45,673 bases of DNA, taken from the NCBI RefSeq assembly GCF_000986785.1, contig NZ_LAYY01000026.1, positions 1 through 45,673 of the forward strand, given 5' to 3'. Position 1 is the first letter of the stretch; each line of letters starts with the position of its first letter. The translations under genes and the position numbers were made by a program. Below the pieces are notes generated by a model. That model ran no database searches. It had not been told where the DNA came from and saw only the letters and a list, made by a program, of their open reading frames with translations. This DNA is from Mesobacillus campisalis (GTDB lineage Bacteria; Bacillota; Bacilli; Bacillales; Cytobacillaceae). Positions 23,469-32,489 of this stretch are shown here, piece by piece.

Positions 23469-24428
23469 TTAAAAGAGAATAACATTATCGAACTTTACAA
23501 GTGTCGTTCCTTCTTTGTAGTCATTAATTTTCGTGTCATTTGGTTTGCCCTGCAAATTTGTAATGATGCTCATCACAAAATTGAAGCCCATTTCATGGGC
23601 ATGAAGGTAGCCTCCGCCAAACCTTGGATTAATTTCGGAGACTAAATAGCCTTCTTCTGTTTTAAAACAGTCGATGTCGATTGGTCCGACTGGTTTTAAG
23701 GCCAGGACCAATTTTTCAATAAGCTGCTTCAGAGCGGGATCGTTTACCGATATGGATTTATCTGTCTCCCCAGCTCTCATGGTTATTTTTCTCTTCATAA
23801 AGATATGTGTAGCTTCACTCTTCACCATATCGATATAACAATCAACGCCATATTCTTCACCAGATATAAAAGGCTGGATGATGAAGTTATTCTGTTCTGC
23901 TTCATACCTTCTAAGCTCATTCAATGAGTCTACTTTATGAATGCCGATGCTCGCACTCCCGGTTTGTGGTTTTACAATTAAAGGAAAATCAATATCCCCA
24001 TTCTCCAAGTCCTTTAAGACCTCTTGAATTTCAGTATATGTGGGAACCGCTGGTATCTGATGGTCTCTTAAAAACTGGTAGGTTAGATATTTGTCAAAAC
24101 AAACGTTAACCACGTCCCTATTGGAGATGATTACTTTAACTCCGGCACTTTCAAATTCTTCTTTATAACCCGCCAACAATGCCAGTTCAGGGTCAATAAG
24201 GGAAAGGACTGCATTGATCTTATATTTATTGCACAATGCCTTGAGACAATCGATATATTCCGGTTGATTAATGCGAGGAACAACTTCATAGTGGTCAGCG
24301 TGATGCAGTGCTGCAGCTGTCGGGTCGCAATCAACCGCAATCACTTTTCCGTTCAGCTTATTAAGTTCTTCCTTAAAATACTGTACTAGTTTCACCCTGC
24401 GTCCTGCACTGCAAATTAATATATTCAT
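23469..24428 (-). CDS. ATP-grasp ligase
   Basis: A 319-aa ATP-grasp enzyme of the carbamoyl-phosphate-synthase-like kind. The pre-ATP-grasp Rossmann part opens with MNILICSAGRRVKLVQYF and AVDCDPTAAALHHADHYEVVP. The ATP-binding loop is PLIVKPQTGSASIG, and the metal-binding end DIDCFKTEEGYLVSEINPRFGGGYLH contains the Glu and Asn ligands. Such enzymes form an amide bond between a carboxylate and an amine. It follows a PLP enzyme by 14 bp, so they probably act in sequence: the decarboxylase or racemase supplies the amine or amino acid. A product decorating the polysaccharide or an independent small metabolite are both possible. Confidence 0.85.
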   Translation of the reverse strand: MNILICSAGRRVKLVQYFKEELNKLNGKVIAVDCDPTAAALHHADHYEVVPRINQPEYIDCLKALCNKYKINAVLSLIDPELALLAGYKEEFESAGVKVIISNRDVVNVCFDKYLTYQFLRDHQIPAVPTYTEIQEVLKDLENGDIDFPLIVKPQTGSASIGIHKVDSLNELRRYEAEQNNFIIQPFISGEEYGVDCYIDMVKSEATHIFMKRKITMRAGETDKSISVNDPALKQLIEKLVLALKPVGPIDIDCFKTEEGYLVSEINPRFGGGYLHAHEMGFNFVMSIITNLQGKPNDTKINDYKEGTTLVKFDNVILF

Positions 24429-24442
24429 CTATTAATCCCCTT

Positions 24443-25720
24443 TTAAAAGCGATAGATTTCTTCATTGAAAAATTGCTTTATGGTTTCCTGTTTCCTGACC
24501 TCAATAACCTCATGGTCGTGTACAGCCAAAATTCCAGGCCGTTCTTTTATGAAAGGCGGATTAAAGACAATGGTGTATGCTCCTACATTCTCAAAAATAA
24601 TATAGTCACCGGGGTCTGGCAGTTCACCCATTATTTCATATGCTAAATAATCCTTTTCCATGCAGGTATAACCTACGATATGAAAAGCCCCTCTTTCTTT
24701 AGCCGATTCCTTTTGCCGAATCATTTTCATTGGCAGGTTGTTTTTATGCATGGTTGGCTTGATATTATGGACACTCCCATCTACCAGCACAAAATAGACA
24801 TCCCGAACCGTTTTCACTTCAATTACTTTTGAGACAAATGTAAAAACGTTCGCAACCATCGAGATGCCCGGCTCCAATATTAAGATAGGCTTACTGTCCT
24901 GCGTGGGAAACTCTTCATCCATAATCCCGCAAATGGCTTCTGCATAGTGATCGAAAGTAGGTGTATTCAAATTGAAAGACTCGGGAAGCTCACCGTAAAT
25001 GCCTCCGCCCACATCTATGTACTCTATAGTGGATCGGAGATACTCTTTTGCTAATGAGCAAAGCTTTCGGGTTATTTTTTGATAAGATTCAACTTCCCTT
25101 TTACTTGTCGAGAAGTGGCCGTGCAACCCTATCACTTCCACATTGTCTATCGCCTTTAATTCATGAATCGCCTTGTGAAAATTTCCGTTTTCCACACAGA
25201 TTCCGAACCTTCCTACTTCATAGCCATCCTGATGAGGACTTTCACCATTGTGTGTAATATCGAAGTTAAGCCTCATGCCTACCTTAATTAATTGGCGAGG
25301 ATTATCAGCAGCGTACTCCCTGATAAAGTCGATTTCATAAAAAGAATCGATGTTGATCAAGCTTTCATTTTTTAAAGCCAGATGGACATCTTCCCTTGTT
25401 TTTAATGGCCCATTAAAAATAATCCTCTTTGGGTCCTCGCCTATTTTAATGGCCAGGTCGTATTCCAGCCTTGAGACTACTTCCGCAAAAGCCCCCATCT
25501 TTGAAAGCTCCTTGCACAGGTACGGCAGATAGTTAGTTTTATACGAATAGCCGATTATGAAGTTTTCATACCGGCTGTGAAAAGCCTGAAAAATTTTTTG
25601 GTAGTTTTCTCTCAACTTGGTAACGTTGAGTAAATAAAAAGATGAACCGTACTTTTGTTCCAAGTCTCTAAGAGATTGAATGTCCAACATTTCTTTGGTA
25701 GAAACCCAAGGCAATTTCAC
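24443..25720 (-). CDS. Fold-type III PLP-dependent decarboxylase (Orn/DAP/Arg decarboxylase 2 family)
   Basis: A 425-aa PLP enzyme. The Schiff-base lysine is Lys61 in IGYSYKTN. HGHFSTS, the phosphate-binding IDVGGGIYG, EPGISMV, and the cross-dimer active-site Cys/Asp segment GYTCMEKDYL are all in place, as in diaminopimelate/ornithine decarboxylases. It is unlikely to be LysA, because NFDITHNGESPH and the C-terminal part deviate, and it sits next to an ATP-grasp ligase in an exopolysaccharide region. The start is GTG 25720 (AAGGGGAG 7 bp upstream). Confidence 0.85.
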   Translation of the reverse strand: MKLPWVSTKEMLDIQSLRDLEQKYGSSFYLLNVTKLRENYQKIFQAFHSRYENFIIGYSYKTNYLPYLCKELSKMGAFAEVVSRLEYDLAIKIGEDPKRIIFNGPLKTREDVHLALKNESLINIDSFYEIDFIREYAADNPRQLIKVGMRLNFDITHNGESPHQDGYEVGRFGICVENGNFHKAIHELKAIDNVEVIGLHGHFSTSKREVESYQKITRKLCSLAKEYLRSTIEYIDVGGGIYGELPESFNLNTPTFDHYAEAICGIMDEEFPTQDSKPILILEPGISMVANVFTFVSKVIEVKTVRDVYFVLVDGSVHNIKPTMHKNNLPMKMIRQKESAKERGAFHIVGYTCMEKDYLAYEIMGELPDPGDYIIFENVGAYTIVFNPPFIKERPGILAVHDHEVIEVRKQETIKQFFNEEIYRF

Positions 25721-25746
25721 TAAAACACTCCCCTTTCCGCCACTTT

Positions 25747-25792
25747 AAATAAAAAGCGCCTAGGTGAACCAGTTCATGGACACCTTGGCGCT
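25747..25792 (-). terminator. Terminator after the beta-helix gene
   Basis: Long hairpin on the minus strand: AGCGCC...AGGTG...CACCT...GGCGCT with a few mismatches, followed by TTTTTATTT. It ends one transcript of the exopolysaccharide region before the PLP/ATP-grasp pair. Confidence 0.85.
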
Positions 25793-25803
25793 CATTAGCG
25801 AGA

Positions 25804-27735
25804 TTAATTTTTGCGAAAGCTATTATTATACACTGAGTTTTCCAGTTGTTTTGGAACACCGATATTCTTTGCATTGTTGATTAGTTCATTTTCGGCAATC
25901 GTCACATTTGCTGGTGGATATTCTTCTGTGTCCAGCTCAATGGCGGTACCATCCTCAACATTTGAAATATGATTCCCTGTTATTTTTAGCCTATCCAGCA
26001 GCGCCCTTCCATATGCAGTTTGTACAATTCCCGCCTTTCCCCCAGTGATGATATTATTAGTTATATCAATCGCGGACATTGGGTAACCTGCGTGTGCGGA
26101 GATATAGGCTCCTGATGAATTGGTGATAGTATTCCTATCAACTTTAATAAGGTTGGCTGGTCCCATAATATAAAGGGCATAATCTTTTATATGACTAAAG
26201 TGATTGTTGCTGATCTCCACTTTATGAATGGCTGCCTCCTTATTTGAATCATAGTCAAAGGCAACCCCTTTATCGTAATGACTAAATGTATTCGCTGTAA
26301 TAGTTAAATCATTTATATTTATCGATGCAAATAATTTTATTCCTGAACTTTCCCCTGATCCTTCAAATATATTGTTGGAGATGGCTGTATTCACTGCAGA
26401 GCCCAGAATGAAGATCCCCTGTTCAGAGGTCTGAAAAGTATTTCCCATTATTTTGGTGCCTGCAGATATGAGACTCCCTTCTTCACTCCCTTCCAGAAGA
26501 ATGCCGGACTTTCCACTTATAATGTTATTAATAATATTTACATTTTCATTCTTTCTCCAGACATGGATATATCTCACATTCAATATATTGTCATGGACGT
26601 TTACTCCCGATGTATCAATGATGCGCAAGAGACCTGATGGACTGTTGATTTTATTTTGGTAAAACTCAATTCCATGAAATAAATAAGCTGATTGCCCTGC
26701 CCCTTCAGGCTCTCCGCCGGTAAGCATCACCGCGTATCCATCTGTATTGGTCGTGATAGTATTTCTCGCAATATTGGCATCATAATACTGCATCTTTTCC
26801 CACGGTTCAAAGTGAATGCCGGGACGCCCGGTTTCCGAGCGAATTGTATTACCAATAATGCGCAGATGGTTCACTTGTTCGATCACGATTTGCGATCGCT
26901 GATTTTCTTCGACAATATTATTGGAAATCGTGACATAGTTGCTAGTCTTGGCTGAGCCAGAAATTGAAATGCCATCCCCTACAGCGTTTATCAACCTATT
27001 ATCCTTGATAACGACGTGATCCTTATCATAAGCAAAGATACAGTGCATATGCTCGTTGCCATTGGGATGATTCACATAATTACCATTACATGTGATGTTT
27101 TGAACTTTCGTATGGTTATTCATGTTGATCAGCCGGTGTTGGCCATCAGGTACATCATCCGCAAGCTTTAAAATGACAGTATCCCGATTCTCGCCAACTA
27201 GATTAATATTAGGTTTTAAAAATAGTGGATGTAAGCTGTAGACTCCTTCAGGGACCACGACATCGCCCCCGCCTTTTGCTGAGAGGTTATCAATAGCACT
27301 TTGGAAGGCCATTGTATCGTCAGTTATCCCGTCTCCCACAGCTCCATATTTTTTTACATCTACCTGCCGGTTTTCTTTTTGGACAGAAACTGATATTTCT
27401 TTCTTAAAGTCCTTATAATGAATAGAAATAGTTGCATTTCCTGGGGATTTTGCTGTGATGGATCCGTATTCTTCAATCTCAGCTACTCCTTGGTCTGAAG
27501 TCGAATACCGGCTATGTTCGGCCACATTTATTCTTGAGCCGTCTTCTCCCTTCAAAATCACGAAAGGTTGATAACTTTCTTGTATAAGCAAGCTTATTTG
27601 CTCATTATCAATCATGAGGGAGGATATGGGTTCCTTTTTTACACCTAGTAGAATCGTGAACCTTTGTCCTTCCCAATGGTTTCCAAAAATAATCACTGCT
27701 GCCGCCGATAAAAACAGGATAACCAGCAACAGCAT
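25804..27735 (-). CDS. Secreted right-handed beta-helix (pectate-lyase-3-like) protein with Big2-like domain
   Basis: A 643-aa exported protein. An N-terminal hydrophobic helix (residues 1-19) acts as signal or anchor. A Big2-like domain (about 60-112: DQGVAEIEEYGSITAKSPGNATISI) follows, then VDVKKYGAVGDGITDDTMAFQSAI, the hallmark of the pectate-lyase-3/GH28 superfamily, then some fifteen parallel beta-helix coils with repeated N-x-I/V and NxI patterns (for example ISNNIVEEN, IIGNTIRSE). Probably a polysaccharide lyase, hydrolase or epimerase acting on the matrix polymer outside the cell. ATG with GGAGG 6 bp upstream. Confidence 0.87.
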   Translation of the reverse strand: MLLLVILFLSAAAVIIFGNHWEGQRFTILLGVKKEPISSLMIDNEQISLLIQESYQPFVILKGEDGSRINVAEHSRYSTSDQGVAEIEEYGSITAKSPGNATISIHYKDFKKEISVSVQKENRQVDVKKYGAVGDGITDDTMAFQSAIDNLSAKGGGDVVVPEGVYSLHPLFLKPNINLVGENRDTVILKLADDVPDGQHRLINMNNHTKVQNITCNGNYVNHPNGNEHMHCIFAYDKDHVVIKDNRLINAVGDGISISGSAKTSNYVTISNNIVEENQRSQIVIEQVNHLRIIGNTIRSETGRPGIHFEPWEKMQYYDANIARNTITTNTDGYAVMLTGGEPEGAGQSAYLFHGIEFYQNKINSPSGLLRIIDTSGVNVHDNILNVRYIHVWRKNENVNIINNIISGKSGILLEGSEEGSLISAGTKIMGNTFQTSEQGIFILGSAVNTAISNNIFEGSGESSGIKLFASININDLTITANTFSHYDKGVAFDYDSNKEAAIHKVEISNNHFSHIKDYALYIMGPANLIKVDRNTITNSSGAYISAHAGYPMSAIDITNNIITGGKAGIVQTAYGRALLDRLKITGNHISNVEDGTAIELDTEEYPPANVTIAENELINNAKNIGVPKQLENSVYNNSFRKN

Positions 27736-27791
27736 TTTGTTCCTCCACTTTCCATTTTTAGCCCCAATACTGCCAGCCTCCCTGCTATTTC

Positions 27792-28715
27792 TTATCTTGA
27801 GTGAACCAATTTTTTAATGTGTTCAAAACGGACTTTACTGGAGAAATAGTCGACTACAGCCGAATCTGTCTCTTCATCAAATTTACGTGCGAAAAATTGG
27901 CCGGAACCTTCAATTAATGGGATATCGTCTTTTTCTAGGTTCTGAGGAGAATTCCTGTCACTCAAATCCTCACCCCACTTGAAAAAGTATAAATTATTAT
28001 TCATAACATCCTCTTTATAAGGAGAGTTCATAAGAAGCGTGTGAAAAAAGCTCTCATCCGGAACAAGAGTGTTCTTAAAATAATTGTAGTACCATTCGTT
28101 TGTTTCGAGAAAATCCATCATATACTGGGCAGCGCCAAGCGGAATCGAGAACCATTGTGAACCTTTATAAAAGCTGAAATCATTGGGCCACCAATTGCGG
28201 TTAGGAAAAATATTGATCCCTTTACGGTACAAACTTAATAGCAATCTCCTGTACAGTCTTACCGGATGGGCTGTCGTATACCTTTTTCGCACTACTTTGG
28301 GCCAATTGATTTTCATCAATCCCAGTTCGTGTCTTCCCATCTTTCTATAGGTAAAAAATGCTTTCCCTCTGGTTTCTGATAAAAAGCCTTTAAACCCCTC
28401 TTTTACGAGCAGGTCCTGACCGCTTCTCAGGCAAACAAAGTCATACGGAGTCCCTGAGGCTAGAACCTCACGAACTAACATGAGTGTGGCATCTACCTGG
28501 CTTATATCTCCCCATTCGCAATCGACAGACTGATCCAAGATTTTCACGTGGGGGCCAGTAAGGATTCTCCCTTTAAACTTTTCCAAACTTTTTTTATCAA
28601 TGTGAATATACACATCCGCTATTCCACTTCCGATAAGCTGGTCAATAAAACGATTTACCTGCTCCGGATTTTTATGAACTTGCAATATGAATGCAGTTTG
28701 CAAAGCCGAGTCCAT
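27792..28715 (-). CDS. Core-2/I-branching beta-1,6-GlcNAc-transferase-like protein (GT14)
   Basis: A 307-aa GT14-type glycosyltransferase: TAFILQVHKNPEQVNRFIDQL, VYIHIDKKS, WGDISQVDATLML, FVCLRSGQDLLV, GSQWFSIPLGAAQYM and VPDESFFHTLLMNSP are the family's characteristic blocks. The last contains the catalytic Glu region. It would add a branch sugar from a UDP-sugar donor, and metal need is usually absent in this family. ATG 28715 with AAGGGG 8 bp upstream; the frame to 28760 is not supported. Next to the beta-helix gene. Confidence 0.87.
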   Translation of the reverse strand: MDSALQTAFILQVHKNPEQVNRFIDQLIGSGIADVYIHIDKKSLEKFKGRILTGPHVKILDQSVDCEWGDISQVDATLMLVREVLASGTPYDFVCLRSGQDLLVKEGFKGFLSETRGKAFFTYRKMGRHELGLMKINWPKVVRKRYTTAHPVRLYRRLLLSLYRKGINIFPNRNWWPNDFSFYKGSQWFSIPLGAAQYMMDFLETNEWYYNYFKNTLVPDESFFHTLLMNSPYKEDVMNNNLYFFKWGEDLSDRNSPQNLEKDDIPLIEGSGQFFARKFDEETDSAVVDYFSSKVRFEHIKKLVHSR

Positions 28716-28795
28716 TTTCTCTGCCCCTTTTCGCTTAATTCTTGACCTTATGCATGCCAACTCCGGCTTTACCGGCTATTGGATATAAAAAGAAC

Positions 28796-29641
28796 CTACC
28801 TCTGACCTTTATTGAATTTAGTAAGTTCAGCTGGCAGGCTCGCTTGATTGGAATTCCAAATATGAAACTTCCTGAGGCTACTTTTAGGAACCAGCATGAT
28901 AAGTAAGGGTTTAAGTGCAAAAATCCGCTTGGAATACGGAATATTTAACCTTCTGCACGCCCCCAGCCTGGTTTTTGTTTCTGTCAGCCGGAACCTTCTG
29001 CTTTTCCTCTGATACGAGTTTTTATCTTCCCGAAAGTAAAGTAACGGCTCCTGAATGTTCCGGAGAACATACCCTTTTTCGTAAAACTTTAGCCACAAGT
29101 CATAGTCCTCAAGCCTTTGCCGGGTAGCCTCGTTATCGGAATAGCCTCCAGCTTCAATCAACTTTTGACGTTTCATAATGACAGTCGGATGAATAAAAGG
29201 GGCTCCCATAATCATCGTCTCTTTTGTTGGATTTTCAACTAGTTGCCGGGTTCCCCAGACTCCATCTTGATCAAATAAATAAACACCGGTACCACACGCG
29301 TCACAGTCATGGGCCCCCATGTAATTAACCTGTTTTTCCATTCTCTGATCAAGCATGATATCGTCTCCGTCATGCCTCATGATAAAGTCACCAGTGCAAT
29401 ACTCTAAGCAATGATTTAATGTTTTGGCCAGGCCCACATTTTGTCCGTTTTTTATCAGTTTGATTCTCGCATCTTCATTTACAAATCCCTGGGCCACTTC
29501 CATTGTCCGGTCAATTGAGCCATCGTCACACATGATGAGCTCCCACTCTGGATATGTTTGGTTTTGGATGGATTGAATAGACTCTGCCAGTGTCTTCTCA
29601 CAATTATAAATTCCCATTATAATAGAAACTTTTTTTCTCAA
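28796..29641 (-). CDS. Family 2 glycosyltransferase
   Basis: A 281-aa cytoplasmic GT-A enzyme with VSIIMGIYNCEKTLAESIQSI, the CDDGSIDRT nucleotide-binding motif, MRHDGDDIML (DxD-like metal motif) and a later RLEDYDLWLKFYEKG acceptor-side motif with the catalytic Asp. The sequence resembles EpsE/WaaE-like transferases of exopolysaccharide clusters. Unlike B. subtilis EpsE, I see no flagellar-clutch residues that can be judged by eye. Start TTG 29641 with AGGGTGG 7 bp upstream. Confidence 0.87.
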   Translation of the reverse strand: MRKKVSIIMGIYNCEKTLAESIQSIQNQTYPEWELIMCDDGSIDRTMEVAQGFVNEDARIKLIKNGQNVGLAKTLNHCLEYCTGDFIMRHDGDDIMLDQRMEKQVNYMGAHDCDACGTGVYLFDQDGVWGTRQLVENPTKETMIMGAPFIHPTVIMKRQKLIEAGGYSDNEATRQRLEDYDLWLKFYEKGYVLRNIQEPLLYFREDKNSYQRKSRRFRLTETKTRLGACRRLNIPYSKRIFALKPLLIMLVPKSSLRKFHIWNSNQASLPAELTKFNKGQR

Positions 29642-29672
29642 ACCTTCACCACCCTATTAAATGCATCAAATC

Positions 29673-30806
29673 TCAGCATTTTACTGAATGCTTGGAGTAT
29701 ATTTCTTTCATCTCGCCAATCACTTGGTTCAGCGAATATTTTTCAATCATATCCCTGCTTTTTTGAGCAAATTTCATTCTTAATTCCTTAGAGTAGTATA
29801 ACTCTATTATTCCTTTGGCACAGGCCTCCACATCATCTACGCCAACCACAAAACCATTTTTACCGGGGGTGACCAAGTCACGGTTCCCGCGGCAGTCTGT
29901 AACAATAAGCGGCAAACCTGTCGCCATTGCCTCCATTACATTTACAGGGAGTCCTTCCTGTCTGGATGTGGATATTGCCAGGTCGGCCATTGCCAGTAAA
30001 CGTTGAATGTCCTTTCGATACCCCAGGAAATCAACGTGCCTCCCAACTCCTAAAGTGTCTGTTAATTCCTTATATTCCTCCAGCCGGTCTCCATCTCCTG
30101 CGAGAAGAAGCTTTACCCTTGGAACCTTTTCTTTAACTATGCTTATGGCCTTTATCAGTAAATCCTGATGCTTTCGGTAGCTTAGCTCCCCAGCGTAAAT
30201 TAGGATAAACTCTTCAGCATTGTAACCATATTCTCTTCTTAACGTGATTTTCTGTTCGTTCGTCGTAGGCCTGAATTTTTTCAAGTCAAGGCCTATACCA
30301 TGCACTTTGTATATCGAGTTACTTTTTCTAAGCTTGAACCCTTTGGCAGCCTCAAAATCCTCCCCGTTCATGGTGATTACACCATCCGTCCATCGTGCCA
30401 CAATTTTTTCAATTGTATAATAGACTGCCCAGTTCTTCTTGGGTGCCCCTTTAAAAAAATGAAATCCATGTGCGGTATATAAAACCTTCACCTTTCTGAT
30501 GTTCCTGCAAGCCAAACGAGTCAGGAAGGAAGCAACAGGTGTATGAACATGAACCAATTCATATTCTTCCGTCATAATGATCTCTCTTATGTTCCTATAA
30601 GCTGATAGGTTCTCACCCGCCAAAGGGTTGCGCTGAAAATCCACTTGGTGGACCTTGCATCCAAGCTGAAGCAGTTCAGGGTTTACTTCCTGAATGATAT
30701 TAAATGCAACACCAACCTTATTTCCCTGTTCAATCAGGAATCTGATATGCGGCACTAAAAAAGCATTTACGGTATCTGAAATAGTTGTTACAAATAACAA
30801 CTTCAT
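29673..30806 (-). CDS. Family 4 glycosyltransferase (EpsD/CapM-like)
   Basis: A 377-aa GT-B enzyme. The N-terminal acceptor domain carries ELVHVHTPVASFLTRLACR and VKVLYTAHGFHFFKG; the C-terminal donor domain carries IYAGELSYRKHQDLLI and STSRQEGLPVNVMEAMATGLPLIVTDCRGNRDLV with the E-x7-E motif. Similar to B. subtilis EpsD and staphylococcal CapM. ATG 30806 with GGGAG 9 bp upstream. Likely adds one sugar to the lipid-linked repeat unit on the cytoplasmic face. Confidence 0.88.
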   Translation of the reverse strand: MKLLFVTTISDTVNAFLVPHIRFLIEQGNKVGVAFNIIQEVNPELLQLGCKVHQVDFQRNPLAGENLSAYRNIREIIMTEEYELVHVHTPVASFLTRLACRNIRKVKVLYTAHGFHFFKGAPKKNWAVYYTIEKIVARWTDGVITMNGEDFEAAKGFKLRKSNSIYKVHGIGLDLKKFRPTTNEQKITLRREYGYNAEEFILIYAGELSYRKHQDLLIKAISIVKEKVPRVKLLLAGDGDRLEEYKELTDTLGVGRHVDFLGYRKDIQRLLAMADLAISTSRQEGLPVNVMEAMATGLPLIVTDCRGNRDLVTPGKNGFVVGVDDVEACAKGIIELYYSKELRMKFAQKSRDMIEKYSLNQVIGEMKEIYSKHSVKC

Positions 30807-30883
30807 TTTTACCAACTCCCTATAAAATCAGTGAAAAAACAGTCTTGCAGCTCAGACATGAATCCTACTCTCGATAGATATAG

Positions 30884-32413
30884 CTAGGATGCTTTTTTCC
30901 TTTTATAGATTCTGTTTTGCATTTCGTGAAGCACTATATTCACTTCCTTGATTTTCATGAAGGAAATCAGAACGAAATACATAACCCCCCCAAGGAAAAC
31001 TGATACGAATAAAGAGTTGGTTTGGCTGTAGAAGTTCAGGAGAAGTTCAAAAGCAGACCTACTGCTAACCCCCATGATTAATGAAGCAACCAATATTTTT
31101 ATAAACGATAGCAACATCGCTTCTCCACCAAAGTCACCAACCCTTTTCCTTAAACTCACGAAAAGAAGAACAGAACAAAATACAGCGGAAATGCTTGTGG
31201 CCAACGCAAGGCCTCCGATGCCCATGTATCTCGATAATATTAGATTTAAAACAATATTCAGGAGTAAACAAATTGAGGAATTCACCATTGGCGTTTTTGT
31301 GTCTTGAAGAGAGTAAAATGCATTTGAAAGAATCATTTGAAGACTTAAGCCGATCATACCAATGGAGTAATAAAACAAAGCATTTGCCGTTAACGAAACT
31401 GCTTGTTGATTAAACTCTCCTCTCCCGAACAAGAGCTGAACGATAGGCTCGGCAAAAATCATATATCCCACTGTGGCAGGCAACACAATGATATTGATGG
31501 CACTGACACCTGTAGCTAAATATTTTTTCATTTCTTTCATATCATGTGCCGCGGCCATTTTTGAAATTTTAGGATAAAGGACAGATGTAATGGATGATAC
31601 AGCAACCCCTAAGACTACAAGGTTGATTGTATTCGCATAATTCAATGCTGAAATGCCCCCCACTGCAATATGGGAGGCTAAGGTCCGGTCTATTAATAAA
31701 TTTATTTGCGCAATTGACGATCCTAATATTGCGGGAAGAGCCAGCACAACCATATTACGAAGGTTTTTGTCATGAATCTCTAATCTCGGTCTGTACCGAT
31801 AATTTTTCTTATAGCCATAAAAGCTTAAGAGGATAAACTGGGAGGCAATAGCCAATACACTTCCAAAGGACAAGATATAAATATTGGTTTCGGAACTTAA
31901 ATAGAAAGAGCCTATCACGATAAAATTGGAGGGAAGGCCCATAAGTGCAGATATGATAAATACCTCTTTTATTTGCAGAAAAGCGGTAAGAACATAGATG
32001 ACCCCCGTAAAGTACACTCCTGCCAAGGATATTCTGGTAAAATCAATGGCTAACTCCAAAGTATCTCCCCTAAATCCTGAAGCAAATAGCTTAACCAATG
32101 GTTCTGTATAATTAAGTCCCGCTATAAAGATGAAGGTACAGATGACCAATACTAAATTAACAACATTATTGGTGTATTGATGTGCTTTTTTTGTGCCATC
32201 ACTGCCTTCAATTCTGGTATACATTGGTATAAAGCCTGTTGAGATTCCTTTTCCTATAATTGCGAATATAACCGTAGGAATAGTTAAGGATATTAAGTAA
32301 ACATCACTTACAGTTGAAGCACCATAGAAGAAGGATAAGGCTATATCCCTAATAAAACCCAGTACCTTGGAAAACATTGTTAATAACATTAAAATAATAA
32401 CTGTTTTTTTCAT
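30884..32413 (-). CDS. MurJ/MviN-family lipid-linked oligosaccharide flippase
   Basis: A 509-aa integral membrane protein with about 14 helices, of the MOP superfamily. It has the MurJ-type start (FSKVLGFIRDIALSFFYGAS ... VSDVYLISLTIP), GKGISTGFIPMYTR and ALNYANTINLVVLGVAVSSITSVLYPKIS. Its place among glycosyltransferases and a Wzy-like polymerase suggests it acts as the Wzx flippase of this cluster rather than as the housekeeping lipid II flippase. ATG with AGGAG 6 bp upstream. Confidence 0.87.
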   Translation of the reverse strand: MKKTVIILMLLTMFSKVLGFIRDIALSFFYGASTVSDVYLISLTIPTVIFAIIGKGISTGFIPMYTRIEGSDGTKKAHQYTNNVVNLVLVICTFIFIAGLNYTEPLVKLFASGFRGDTLELAIDFTRISLAGVYFTGVIYVLTAFLQIKEVFIISALMGLPSNFIVIGSFYLSSETNIYILSFGSVLAIASQFILLSFYGYKKNYRYRPRLEIHDKNLRNMVVLALPAILGSSIAQINLLIDRTLASHIAVGGISALNYANTINLVVLGVAVSSITSVLYPKISKMAAAHDMKEMKKYLATGVSAINIIVLPATVGYMIFAEPIVQLLFGRGEFNQQAVSLTANALFYYSIGMIGLSLQMILSNAFYSLQDTKTPMVNSSICLLLNIVLNLILSRYMGIGGLALATSISAVFCSVLLFVSLRKRVGDFGGEAMLLSFIKILVASLIMGVSSRSAFELLLNFYSQTNSLFVSVFLGGVMYFVLISFMKIKEVNIVLHEMQNRIYKRKKAS

Positions 32414-32489
32414 CTAATCTCCTACTTACATTGTTATTAACAAAGGAGGGAAGAGCCCCCTATATGTTTAGATGCTTATTAGTGCTGGA

